Of a stretch of DNA of 64,000 nucleotides, positions 1 through 12,400 are shown piece after piece. How positions within the stretch are numbered: position 1 is the first letter of the stretch; each line of letters starts with the position of its first letter. This DNA comes from Heterotrichella gracilis (Eukaryota > Sar > Xanthophyceae > Tribonematales > Xanthonemataceae): assembly GCA_032358255.1 (NCBI GenBank), contig JAULBX010008662.1:1-64000 (forward strand). The letters are read 5' to 3'. The translations under genes were made by a program, and so were the position numbers. The notes under the pieces are model-generated. The model saw only the letters and a list, made by a program, of their open reading frames with translations. It searched no databases and was not told where the DNA came from.

Positions 1-412
1 CTCAGGGGTGTGGGGAGGGGTGTGGTGGGGAGGGGGAGGACAGGGAACGCGTGGGAGGGGGGGGGGTCTGTAGTGTGAAGGAGGTGGAGTGGGTTTAACG
101 GCAGTTGCTGGGTGAGAGCATAATACGTGATGGACGCGTGGGGTGGGATGTTTGGGGATGGTGGGTACCTACATATGAGGAGCATATGCCACACTGCATC
201 CCTCCATGGTGATGGTGAGGCATCTTGGTGAGGATGGTGGGGCAGAGGGCACGAGCGTGGTGGCACGCGGGCAGGTACTGCCGCGCGTGTGTGATTTCCT
301 ACACTACAGGAAGCTCCCACACACAATACCAGGCATCCCTATACCGTCAGCGCCGCAAAGAGCTAGCTACCACCACGCCACTCATCTGACATTTTCTGTC
401 TCACCCTTTCAG
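1..412 (+). other. Intron or upstream sequence of the FBPase gene
   Basis: This is G-rich non-coding sequence that ends in a pyrimidine-rich tract and an ag acceptor at 411-412. I see no FBPase exon in it. The exon carrying the DPLDGSS metal-site motif must therefore lie left of the window. Confidence 0.6.
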
Positions 413-3068
413 GCATCTACTCCCCCAGCGAGGAGTGCACCATCGACGACATGGACGACCCCGAGACCATGATGAAGAACTGCATCCTCAACGTGTGCCA
501 GGGGGGAGACTCCATGCTCGCAGCAGGATACGCGCTGTACAGGTGAGGCGGCAGGAGTGGGGAGGCGGGGCCTGTGCGGGTGGGGTGGCAGGGTGCCTGC
601 TGTATACTGGGGCGGCTGCCAGTGGGGGCTGGCGGGGAAGGAGGAGAGGGTGAGCGCTCCTATGTCTTGGCGAGGCTGCGCACTGGCCATGTGTGTGTGT
701 TGAGGCTCTTGCGTTGGCTTGCGACCCTTGCCGTTGGTTGGCATGGGCCACGCAGCACTGGGCAGCCTGTCTACCCAATGGGCTCACACAGAGTGCATGG
801 CAACTGGGCTTATGCCATATGGCGTGGAGTTTACTGGTGCTGTAGGCAACGTTTTGCTGGTGGCCGCGTGGGGGCTACAGCCACATGCCGAACCTTCCGT
901 CGCCCCACACCAACCAACCCTGTCACCGCTGCTCATCACCCACTCTTCCCGTCTGCGCAGCTCCTCCACCGTGCTTGTGCTGACCGTGGGTGACGGCGTG
1001 TACGGGTTCACATTCGACAGCCTCATTGGCGAGTTTGTGATGACACATGACAAGATCCAGGTGGGTGTGGGGCAGGGGTGGGGTGTGGGAGGTTGTGACG
1101 GGTGGGGTGCTGGGTGCAGTGTTCAACCCATCAGCAGCAGCAACCATTGTGGGTGCCATGCCCTGGGCTGTTAAGATGGTAATAGGAGGGAGGGCACTGA
1201 CAACTTTACTGGTACTCTACCCAAAGCCCTGATGCATATATACCCTAGATGGCGGCCTGGCGGCTGCCTATAGCTCATGTGACAGATGGCAACAATAGAT
1301 GAAAGTGGATGTCATTTTTGTTTTTTTCCTCCCTTATGAAAGAAAACATATAACTCGCCTGTGACCCAGCTTACTTGGGGTACCCATGTGCCTGCTGGAG
1401 ACGACCAATGGTTCTAAGCCGAATATGCAACCTAAATGACAAAGTCTATCCAATGCCGAAAACATAGGAAGGAATGGGGTCTAATATGTGGCCGATCCCC
1501 TTCCCCTGCAGATCCCCGACGCCGGCAAGATCTACTCTTTCAACGAGGGCAACTACCAGGGCTGGGTGCCCGGCCTGCAGTCATACATGGACTCGCTCAA
1601 GGACGCTGAGAAGTGGAATGGCAAGCCATACACATCCAGGTGGGTGGAGGACGGGCGGAGAGGGGAGGAAATCTTAAGATTAACAGGGGCCACAGAGCCA
1701 TAAGTTATTTCAGCAGCCCCAAATGAGTTCAATCTGCATTTGCTACAGTTTTCAGGCTTGTAATTACTCCGGTAGTTACTGCTGGTTTGGCTGATTGCTG
1801 GAGCGCGTGTAAGTAGGCAGCGTGCTAAGTAGGAGTCAGTCTTGCACATCTGGCGCCGAGCAGTTTGTACGGCTTTTGAAATGGAACAGGAGAGGAGAAC
1901 TTGCGCGTATCATTTGGATGGCTGGGGCATAACTAGCATGTAACCTGCTGCATGTGCAGGAGCGCTGAAAATGCCATGCATAATCTAGCGGGAAACGCTA
2001 GTAGTGACGGGGGGTGTGGGGAGCATGCAACCCAGAGTAGTATTTGCCAGGCCGCATTTGTGCATGGAGATAGGGTGCTTGTGCAGCAAAGTCAGTGTCA
2101 CATGGCATGGTGTCCTATTTCATACTCACCCTATAGTGTGCAACGACGTATAGGAAGTGTTTTCAGTAAGGGGGTGTTGAAGAACAACCGCTGCTGTGCT
2201 GAAAAGGCACACAGCAGCGCCTGCTCTTTGCTTCCCCTATTACTGGAAATACCCCTATATGTCGTTATATTTCAGGGCAAAGGGGAGCTGTCTTAAGTCT
2301 CTTTGACATATCACCCCCCACCTAACCCTAGGTGCTCACAGATTACATTCTCTCCCTTGTTGGGCAACTTCCCGCTCCATATCCATTCCCCCATGACCCC
2401 TTACGAATACCTCCCCATCCCCCTCAGGTACATCGGCTCCCTGGTGGGCGACTTCCACCGCACGCTGCTGTACGGAGGCATCTACGGCTACCCCGGGGAC
2501 GCAAAGAACCCCAACGGGAAGCTGCGCCTGCTGTACGAGTGCGCGCCCATGTCCTTCATCGCCGAGCAGGTGAGCGGTGGTGTAGGGTTTAGGGTTTCGG
2601 GGAAAAGGGTGATGTTTGATGCATCATGATGTACCTAACCGCGAAAGTTGCCTAGGAACAGTAGCATCATTTGTCCTCGGTGCATAGATTGGATGGCATG
2701 GCCAGTGGAGGGATTTGCTGCTTGGGTGGGGATGCCTGCGGCTGGATGGTGCAAAACTGCTGTGCTGTCTTTCTATGCATTGCCATGCACACGAGCTAGT
2801 CTCCTAGTCCTGCATGCAATTTTCAGGCCCTCTCAACCCAAACCCCAAGCAGGCTCGAGCGGACGTCACATCACCCCACAACACCCTTACCTTTTCACTC
2901 CCCTCCCTCCCCCCTTACCCCCAACTACCCCACCCCTTCCAGGCTGGTGGCAAGGGCAGCACTGGCACCAAGCGCGTGCTTGACATCATCCCAGAGCAGG
3001 TACACCAGCGCGTGCCCCTGTTCATCGGGTCAAAGAAGGAGGTGGAGTACCTCGAGTCATTCTACTGA
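413..3068 (+). CDS. FBP: Chloroplast fructose-1,6-bisphosphatase, C-terminal part
   Basis: FBPase hydrolyses fructose-1,6-bisphosphate to fructose-6-phosphate in the Calvin-Benson cycle of the stroma. Five exons splice in phase: 413-542, 961-1060, 1512-1639, 2428-2569 and 2943-3068 (TGA). They encode about 208 residues. Family motifs seen include [78 protein letters not shown] and the C-terminal [11 protein letters not shown]. The wording of these motifs is closer to the plastid isoform than to the cytosolic one. The N-terminal half, including the transit peptide, the redox-regulatory loop and the DPLDGSS motif, lies outside the window. Redox regulation therefore cannot be judged here. Confidence 0.95.
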
Positions 3069-4396
3069 GCGCCTCTTGCTTGGGCCTGTGTGATGGGCCC
3101 TGGATGGCTCTGAACAGCGCCTGATTGGCTTGGATCAGGGGGCCTGGATTGGACTAGGCGTCTTTGCTGTTCTGTGGAGCGCTTGGAGCACGGGTTGCTC
3201 TGCTGTGGGTTGTTCTGGTTGGCACTCAACAAGTCTAGCATTGTGAGCGCTGGGGCACTCACAGGGGCAGACCGCAGTTTTTGGTGTTGGTGGGTCTTGA
3301 CCCCGGCACGTGATCACGAATGCAGAGTGCTTGTGGGGGGCGTGGAAGGGGGGGGAGTTTGGTGCTGATGTCTTTTTGTCACTGACATGCGTCCTGGTGG
3401 CGTGCACATGACTATTGTTTTGACTTGTGCACTGCCGCTGAGAGGGTGCTTCTCTTGGAGAGGCATCAATTACCAGAGAAGAGACTAGCCACACGTCACG
3501 TGGTGTTTCATTATTGTACTATGCCCAGTTGTTTTTGCTGCACATATGAACTTCAAAATGGAGCTGTAACGTAGCCACCTACAAATGTCACACCAGGAGC
3601 AGTTTGCCAGTGGGCCTGAAAAGAGGCAGCCTATATTTTGGGAATGTGCATTGTGGTCCCAGCTCTTGGTAAAGAGGCAAGAGGCTCACACTTGGGTTGG
3701 CCTTGGCCACGATGGCGCAGGCAGGCACTGGGTGTGTCAAGCAGTGGCAGGCACTGTGACATGACTTGTAAACCCTGCACTCTCTCACAAGCCTGCTCTT
3801 GCAATTTGAAAGGAGATGTCAGAAGTCCCCAGAGGGCCTCGAGCTGGCTGCTTGACATGCTCCGTGTGCTGCCAGACACTGTGTTATACCTCTGCCATGG
3901 GCTGATACACATGAGCAGAAATAGAACGCACACCTGGTACCGCTAGCTTAGCAGATCTCTTTAAGAGTTGTGAACGCTCCTGAAACCACTATGCATGCAT
4001 GCCTTCCACATGATGCATGCATGCACCCAATTGCACCCAACGGTGGGTTGACAGGCCTGTGTCACTTTCATCTACCGGAAACCACTCCTTGCACCAGTAT
4101 TTTACACCTGCGTGTGTTCCACACACCATGGGACAACTGTTGAATAATACTATCACCTCCACGGGACCTTTCTGGGCACCGTTTGAGATGAACTTTGCAA
4201 CTATATAACGCTGTTAGCAAGCTTTGTCGCCACATTCTGTTGCGTTGAACTCCAAACTTTCCGAAGCAGTCCACAGTACTATCTGTCGCTCCTGCGCAGC
4301 AGCCCTTGTTGCAACCTGTCCCCTACCGAGGACACATGTTCCGGAAGTTCGTCGCGAAGGAACACGTTCCCGAGCTCCATTGAACAACAAGCAGCC
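3069..4396. other. Intergenic: FBPase 3'UTR and promoter of the next gene
   Basis: Non-coding; no open frame here reads as a protein family. It holds the FBPase 3'UTR and a cluster of overlapping GCATGC motifs around 3988-4023, a motif common across the window. The first ATG of the next gene is at 4397. Confidence 0.5.
3565..3569 (+). terminator. Putative polyadenylation signal TGTAA (FBPase)
   Basis: A TGTAA lies about 500 bases after the FBPase stop. TGTAA is the usual green-algal poly(A) signal. Similar candidates follow V-ATPase F (18285-18289), NudC (24121-24125), the ankyrin-MYND gene (32030-32034), the SGNH gene (40812-40816) and ABC1K (52782-52786). On the minus strand a candidate follows the peptidase (complement of 9077-9081). 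These were assigned by motif and position only. Confidence 0.4.
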
Positions 4397-7300
4397 ATGG
4401 AAGGCTGCCTGAGGGCGTTTTGTACCCATACGCAGCACTTTGCTGTGCTTGGGTATCTGCCCGTCGTGACTGGCGTGCTGTCAAGCTCCAACCAGGTGAG
4501 TCATTGCCCATGGCTGCTACGGAACACTTGTTGGCTGTCTGCACACTCCTGACCAGCAACCCTCAATGTAACGCATCCCTTGATAACCTTTGGAACACTC
4601 GGCGCTGCTTCGCTGCCGATTTTGCTGCACTGGCGCGCAGGACTGCCCAGATCAATGCTGCCCCTTTGTTGCCGGCAACACTGGGCGCCCAGAACGCGGT
4701 TTCAAACGCTCCAGGTTTACCCTCCACGCCCACACACCCACTCATCACGTCTGCTACCCCCGCAGGATATGCTAATCAAGAAGCACCCTCTTCACGACAC
4801 CGTCATCGACATCGGAGACCTCGCCCAGGCCACCTGGTTTGGGCCGATGGGACGCGCCAGGGCCTCCATTCCAACCCCCGCCGAGCCGCCGACCTCCCTC
4901 GAGGCGGAGGCACCATCAGACGCCGTAGCAGTGGAGGAAAATCCAGAGCTGAAGAAGGGCGAGGGCTGTGTGACCATGGTTGCTGCCTGCCATTCCGAAT
5001 CCCTGCCCACAGTGGGTAGGGTGGTGCGTCTGGAGGCACGGTGCGACACGGCCACCCTTACCGCGTCCCCTCCCACGCCAGAGCGTTCAGCGGACGCCGT
5101 ACAAGGGGAAGCCAAGCAAGAAGTGGAGGAGAGTCGCGTGGTGGAGGCCTGCCCTCCCAAGCCAGTGGCCCCAGTGGTGGAGCCAGAGAGTGCCCCCGTG
5201 GTGGAGTCAGGCAGTGCCCCAGTGATTGAGCCAGTGGCTGCTGCCTGGTGTCCCACCACACCACCAAGGGGAGAGTGCCCTGCGCCCCAGCTGCGTGCAG
5301 GCGGGTGCTACAGCCCTGATGCAGCAGCACCAGAGAGCACCGCCTCCAATGAAGCATCAGAAACGAGGTAAGGTGTTTAGGGTTTTAGGGTCCTAGTTTT
5401 TTCACCTTTGTCCACCACTTCGAAGCACGTGGGGATTGGGGACTGGGGTTGCAGAATTTTGTTGTTTGCAGAATTGGGCAATGCCACTCTGACCAGTACC
5501 AACCCTATATTGAATACGGTGCTGGTCATAGGAGGCTAGACACATAACGCTGCAGTGTTGGTTACAAGTTGTTCAACACACTAACGCCTGCCCCTTGGTG
5601 CGCAGTGACGGGGAGTTTGCGACACTGGTGGAGGAGGGGCAGCTGGTGCAGGTGGAGGCTGTGGCATTGCTGGAGGTGGCGCAGGGCTGCGGCCCAGTCA
5701 GCGAGGAGATGAACTGCCAAGCTGACAACACAAGGTGAGTAAACCCTAAACCCTAAACAGCGTGGCGCATGTTGTAGACCACCCGAGCACCACTTCCTAA
5801 ATCTATGTAAATATTTCACCCAGCCCTAGATCTTAAAACACCTCGCCCCGGTCCACATAGGCCACCACATCCCCCCGCTTGGGTACCCTCCGACACTTGT
5901 GCTCTCAACACCGCCTACAGCGCCCCACTAGGAGCCACTCATCTCGCGGCCCTACACCCCAACCCCCTAAACCAAAGTCCTGAAGCCTCACACGTGCGCT
6001 CCCACTGCCTGCAGCGTCCCACACAGGAGCCACCCACCGCCCCTAGACCCTAAACCCTAATCTCCAACCCCTGAAACCTCACGCGTGTGCTCCCCGCAGC
6101 CTGCAGCGCACCACTCCAGGCGCTACCCACATGTCTCTAAACCCTAACCACTAACCCCAAACCCCGAGCCCTTCAGCCTCACACGTGCACTCCCACTGCC
6201 TGCAGTGCCGCACTCCAGAAGCTACCGCCCCGCCCCTAAACCCTAAACCCTATTCCCCAAACCCTAAGTTTCACACGTGCGTTCCCCAGTGCCTGCAGCG
6301 CCCCACGCCAGGCGCTACCCACCTGCCCCTAAACCCTAACCCCTACACCCGAAACCCCAAGCCCCCCCGCATGCGCCCCCCCGCATGCAGCGCCCCAATT
6401 CAGGAGCCACCCACCGTCCCTAAACCACAACCCTAAACACTAAACTCTAAACCCCCAGCCCTGGAGCCTCACCGTGCGCTCACCTTCTCCTGCAGCGCCC
6501 CAATCCAGGAGCAACCCACAGCCCCTCTGCGCATCTCCCAAGCAGACCTGGCGGTGCTAGCAGACAGGCGAAACCCCGCACACAGCGCCCTGGTCGCCAT
6601 GCGGGTGTGGGCCTCCGCCCCGCGCATCATCCGGCCCCACAGTAGGGCGCTGGCACAGCTCTACCAGGGTCTCCTGGAGCTGCCGCTGACCCTAGAAGGT
6701 TTTTGCCACCAGCCTGGCAGCGCACGAGGCCATGGTGGCGGGGGATGTGGGGGGCGTGGAGCACCACATCCTGCCCTGCAAGGCGGTGGTGGAGGCGAGG
6801 CATGGGGGTGTCGTGGAGGTGGTGATGGAGAGCACAGACATGAGCTTGGCGGGGTGGATACGGTGCGTGAGGCTTGCCCATGTGTGTGTGTGTGTGTGTG
6901 AGAGTGCTGCGCTGCGGGTGCACGCATTTGTGTGTGTGGCTGTGTGTGTGGCTGTGTGTCTGTCCATCGCATCACCGTGAATGCGGTTGTTGCATGCTGT
7001 CCACAGACAGCCCTGTCCACGTATACCACGTAGGGCATGTGGTGACACTATTTCCTCCCCTGCAGGTCCACCAAGTCCGCCCTGGCCAACACCCTGGGCT
7101 CAACCATCACCTGCACCGAGGAGGACGCAATCAAGTTCTATGAGCCATCGCCAGAGGTCATTGTCAACGTGACGCTGGCAGTCGCGCGCGCGCTGCAGCA
7201 CATGCACGCAAAGGGGGTGGTGCACGGCGACGTCAGCACACACAACATCATGCTGCGGGAGGCGCCAGAGGGGCGCTTCCAGGTACAGATCTGCTGGGCC

Positions 7301-8052
7301 TTGGGATGCACTTTTTAGACATATGGGTTTGTTATTATATGTGTTGTGAGTGCTTCACTGGTGCTAGCTGAGAGTTCCAGGGTGCTACTGTCCTGTCCTG
7401 AGGCGCCGTCATTTCTCACAATATGCTTCAAGGATATAGTATTGTTTGTTATCTAAATACAATGTATTTGTTTATTTTCTCATGTTTATTCATTGTTGCT
7501 GTGGCCCGCTCCCAGGTGCTGCTTGCGGGTCTGGCGGGCGTCACCTACATCCACCCAGCCCAGTGCGGGGCAGCGGTTGGGGGCTGGAGCGTGCGCACCG
7601 CATCCCCAGAGCTCCTGCGCGCGCGGGTGCACGGCACAGGCGGCGACTACCCCCTCTCGCCTGCCGCCGACGTGTGGGCGCTGGGGTGCGTGCTGCACTG
7701 GCTGTGCTGCGGGCTCATGCCCTACTGCCACGTGCCGGATGACGTGGCGCTGCTGCGCCACCTGGAGATGGCGGTGCAGCACGGGGATCCCTGGACCCCC
7801 CACATGGTGGTGGACCCCGAGGGTCAGGGGTGCACCGAGGCGCTGGGGGCGATGACCCGGGGTTCGATCAACAAGGGGTGCATGGGGCACCTGCCGGCAC
7901 GGTGGACGCAGCGGTGGGCGCGGCTGGTGCAGGAGTGCTGCCACCCCGACCCCAGCCAGCGGCCCAGTGCGGGTGAGGTGGTGCGCCAGGTGGAGGAGGT
8001 GGCGGTGAGCCAGTTGGCGGGGGAGGCGGTGCCCATTTGGCAGGGGCTGTGA
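4397..8052 (+). CDS. Kinase-like protein with degenerate catalytic motifs (probable pseudokinase)
   Basis: The exons I read are 4397-4495, 4766-5367, 5606-5734, 6496-6862, 7066-7282 and 7516-8052 (TGA), about 649 residues once the frame break at 6698-6699 is allowed for. Residues 1 to about 280 are low-complexity, rich in Ala, Pro, Glu and Val. The C-terminal half is a protein-kinase fold. It has a catalytic-loop HGDVSTHNIML near residue 450 (HGD in place of HRD), an activation segment ending ASPELL, and AADVWALGCVLHWLCCG matching the conserved subdomain IX. The DFG position reads LAG, so the metal-binding Asp is missing, and I see no clear Gly-rich loop. The substrate is unknown. The fold is well supported; loss of catalysis is inferred from the missing Asp. 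Confidence 0.75.
5740..6495 (+). repeat. Tandem array of about 94-bp units carrying exon-start copies and CCCTAAA runs
   Basis: Six decayed copies of the 3' splice site plus the first ~25 bases of the next exon begin near 5921, 6015, 6107, 6206, 6299 and 6391. The real acceptor is at 6495/6496. Spacing is 92 to 105 bases. Each unit also has a CCTCACACGTGCGCTC-like block and one or more AAACCCTAA motifs. The copies run into stop codons, for example the 6391 copy, so only the last one continues as coding sequence. Confidence 0.85.
6695..6701 (+). other. One-base frame break in the kinase-like gene
   Basis: The frame from 6496 reads well to LPLTLE at 6697. The frame that leads on to SLAAHEAMVAG and the catalytic loop starts one base later, at 6699. 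Leaving out one G of the GG at 6698-6699 gives a continuous LTLEVFATSLAAHEA. This could be a real insertion or an assembly error. The 14-base GT..AG stretch here is too short to be an intron. Confidence 0.7.
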
Positions 8053-9490
8053 AGCCCAAGCCGGACCTCTTAGGGCATGTTCAATTCTTATAGGGGTTCT
8101 GGCATTTCATGGAGTTTAACACATGAGGTAATTTCATGGGTACTGCAGTGGGGGCGCCGCTTTGCCTGCTTTGAGTGGTATACGTATAGCTCCTGGGATG
8201 GGATTTTGCTGCTGCTGGATTAAAGTTGATGACATGTCTGTTGCTTGCTGATGACACATTTTTCTGCCGTTCTTCTTCTCTCCTGTTGGAGGGGAGTCCC
8301 TATTTTTCTGCTGGGTTCTGCCCAGGCCGGTCTGATCTAATGCTCTGGTGGCGCATCTTGTTGTAGGCATACGTATACGAGCCTTTTCTGACATTTACAT
8401 TGATTGGGCTTTCCATGGCCCATGACGGTCAACCGCAATGGATTCTTGGTTTGGAATCGTGGGTATCACGCTGCCCTGGGCGCCCAGTGGCGCCACTGGG
8501 TGGACACGTATTATAATAATGAATGTCATTGAATGAATCAAAGCATAATGGATCAGATTCAGATGGGCTGATCCATCCGCAGTAGTAGTATTAGGAGTCC
8601 GACTATTGTGGCAGAGTATATACTGTAGTCAAGCTAGGCCCTTCCTAAGGTTACCGTACTATTCTTTCCCCTTCCCAATTTCCCCCGACGATTGGCGTGG
8701 TATCAGAATAAATTCAATTCAATTCAATTCAAGAGTCTTGTATAGTGAAAGAGTGCAGTATACTGTAGTCATTGCAATATTGCAATCACCTGATTGCTAC
8801 AAGGAGTACCACCAGGACTTTCCAGGCTCCGGGAGGGACCCTTTGCACGTTGCCTTCCACATTCGATTTGCAACTATTACAGTTGGCAAACCAGATCTGG
8901 AATCATTCAGCAGTGCTTATTTACCATGCTCTGCAAGCATGCCATCGTTCACACCTGTTGGTCCATATGGTTAACATAATTATCACTGCCAGTGTCATTG
9001 ACAGTCAAAAGCTGTGAGTTCAGACTCGGCGGCTGCAGCCATGGCAATTTCCTACTCCAAGTTTTGGCTGTCATGTTTACACTGACATCTTTGACAATAA
9101 AACCATCTTAAATGTCGACAACATACAGTAACTGCAAGCACACTGCAGTGCGCTGATTAACTCTCTTGACACAGAAGCTACGCATTATGATGAGCTACGT
9201 AAACAATATCGAGGGTCATTCTTTCATACACTGTATAGACGCTGCATGAACCCCACTCGCCCCCTGTCCCCCATCTATTCTCAGCAACAGCCCCTTCCTC
9301 TCTTGAGCTCCCCTGCCACTTGACGCTCCATTCACAATCCCCTCCACCCCGACACACTACACCACCACCACACCCATGGCCCCACCCCTGCCCCAATCAC
9401 CCTCACTCCAGTCTCTGCTCCACCCGTCATCCTTGGTCCCAATCACTCACACCACAGCCAGGGCCCTACCCCAGGCCCCCCCGCGCACCG
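8053..9490. other. Convergent intergenic region
   Basis: This stretch holds the 3'UTRs of the kinase-like gene (+) and the peptidase gene (-). A short (AATTC)4 microsatellite lies at 8711-8730. A TTACA at 9077-9081 (TGTAA on the minus strand) is a candidate poly(A) signal for the peptidase. No convincing gene was seen. Confidence 0.5.
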
Positions 9491-12400
9491 TCATTGCACC
9501 CCCGGCGCCTCCTCCGCTGCCCGCCCCGTCACCTTGAGCAGGAAAGCAAACTCCAACGCCACCTGAACACATTTAAAAATTTTGATAATGTATCCATATA
9601 TTTGTTCATTTAGATTGTTTATTCGTTTGTTTGTTCACCTAAAATTTCAACAGTTTTTTTTATTTGAAAGCAGGTGTGTATGTAAATGCGGGACACTTGG
9701 AAAAATGCCAAGCGTACTGTTGCTGACATCGGGAATAACCCATACATTGCCAACTCCCTGCTTGCATTCTCTCCCCTGCCCCCATGCACCCACACCCACC
9801 CCTTTTTCCCCCTGCACACCCACCTCCCTCAGCTTGTCGAATCTGCCTGACTTGGAAAAGTGGCCCGCCCCCATGTCGCACTTGAACATCAACAGGTTGT
9901 CGTTGGTCCTGTGCTCGCGCAGCGCCGCCACCCACTTGGCTGGCTCCCAATACCCTACCCTAGGGTCGTGAAGTCCCGCGGTGACCAGGAGGTGGGGGTA
10001 GGGCTGGGGTGCCACGTTGTCCACGGGGGAGTAGGACTTCATGTAGTTGTAGAACTCGGGGTTCTGCATGCGGGGGGGTCATTTAAGACACTACAATAAT
10101 GGGCTGAGCAGTGGGGTGGCTTGGTGCATATGAGATCGCATTCAATAAATTTGTTGATTTCATATTTCCGGCAAGTGCGTTTTGCTGTAAAAATAGGCTG
10201 TAAAAGTAGGGTTCTAGCACAAGGTGCACCTGGCAGATTCAAAACCCTAAGGGTTCCAAATCACAACTAGAGTTTGATGATGGCAGCAGGGCGCTCGGAG
10301 ATGTGCCCTTCCTTAAGCTTCCCTCACTCCTCCCCATCTATGCCACCATGCCCATACCCCTCCCTATCCACGACACCATCCATGGGATACAATCACAATC
10401 ACTTCCAAGAGCTATTTTGTTGTTCCAGAACAAGATCAATATCACCCATGATGATGACCTACGTTAGGGTTCCCCCACTCCTCCCACTCCACCACAGTGA
10501 GCGGGATGCTTTCATCCAGCATGGTGGTCAAGCAATCCACAAAAGGCACCCCCGCGATGGCTGCACAGAACAGGTCAGGCCGCATGTTGACCGCCTGCAA
10601 GGGAGACAAAATATATCAGAATAAATATACAACAGGTTATTAAGTTAAGATATATACAATATAATGCATGAATAATGTAACATTATAAATACATATGATA
10701 TAAAACAATATAGGCAAGCCCCTCCTCGAACGGGCGTGCTGGAGAGAGGTATCAATATTGAAGCAGAGATAGCAAAGTGGAGGGCATTGCAGGTACCAAC
10801 TCCATGACCCCTAGATCCCCTGATCCCTGGATTCTGTGAGGGCTGGCCACTCACCACTCCCACCAGGATGCCCCCCGCTGACCTGCCCTCTATGCACAGC
10901 CCCTTGGGGCTTGTGTAGCTATTGTCAATGAGGTGCTGGGCACAGGCAATGAAGTCGGTGATGGTGTTGAGCTTGTGCAAGTATTTGCCATCCTCGTACC
11001 AGTTCCTGAAAGGGTGGGGGTGGTGGTTTAGGAAAGGGGGGCTGTGGGTGCAGGTACTTGCCGTCCTCGTACCAGTTCCTGAGGGGTGAGGGGTGTGAGG
11101 GAGGTTACAGTGCTGTCTGCCGTACCAGTTCCTGAGGGGTGGGGGGCGGGGTGGGGTGGGGTGATGCAGGTGAAGGTAACGGTGGGATCAATGATGCTGG
11201 TGAAGGTTAATGTGCTGTGGAGGAGATGGATGAACATATGTATGTCCTGGACATGCGTACAGCGTTTTGTGTGGCTCCAACAGTTCACTTCGCTGTATGG
11301 CATGAGTACATTGGTAAACAGGTGTTGCATGGGCTCCCCTTCATGGAGGCCCCCCATGTGACATATTAGAATATATGTTTTGTGACATAACTTTTGTCCC
11401 ACTGAAAACAAGTCTCCTTCTGATATACCCCACCTGCCCATCTCGCCCCCTCCCCGCACGTGCGCGATTGCGAAGATAACCCCTCGGTCAAGCAGCGACA
11501 CCCGTGCGCTTGAGAAGTAGGGGTCGTTGCAGATCTCATAGGCGCCATACCTGGGACAGGGCGTGGGGTTTAGGGTTCAGAATTTCTTAAGTAGGCCATT
11601 GGACTAAGTCTGCGTGTAGGCGAGGGACAGATAGACTGGTTGCACTACAGGAATAGCATGTACCACAGACACAACCATGATGGTGATATTGTGCTGCATT
11701 CCACAACGCTCTGCCCTCATCCGTCCAGCAGCAGCGGGTTCGAGCCATCTAACCTGACAGGATGGTGTGTCACACCACCACACCCATGCTACAAGGACCA
11801 CATAATGCACTTGATCACACACACTCCTCACCCGTCCAGCAGCAATGGATCCGAGCCATCCAGCTTGACAGTGTCCTTGCGGTACACCAGTGAGATGGGC
11901 ACCTTCTTGCCGTCAAGGCAGTGGCACGTGCAGTGACACATCATCAAGACAGTGCATGCATCCCACATAAATGGTGTGTCACACCCCCACACACATGATA
12001 TGAGGACCACATGTTTACCATCTCCTCACCCGTCCAGCAGCAGTGGATCTGAACCATCCAGCTTGACAGCGTCCTTGCGATACACCAGTGAGATTGGCAC
12101 CTTCTTGCCGTCAGGCGCGGTGGCCCACAGGCGCTCCGTGTAGTAGCGGCTCTGGTCAAAGCCCCCCAGCACGATTTGAACCTTCTTGACAGACCTGGGA
12201 GGAGGGTGAGGGGTGGGTGGTGCTGGCGATGGTGGTGATGAGTTGGTATGGCAGTAAGACTAATGTGGTGCCACTGGCAAAGTAGAAAGTCAAGTGGGGC
12301 GCCTGAAAATACAAGCCTGAGGCTGACTGACAAAGGTAGACTACTGTCAAAGGTCCGAGAGGATCTCAGGTCCCCGCTGTAGCTACCACACAAGGGGAAC

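Noticed and set aside
574-1174. Two open frames of 139 and 151 residues
   Set aside because: They run across an FBPase intron and exon in the wrong frame. GC-rich shadows.
6698-6711. A 14-base GT..AG stretch that could explain the frame change in the kinase-like gene
   Set aside because: It is far below the minimum size for spliceosomal introns, and its removal does not give a better protein than dropping one base.
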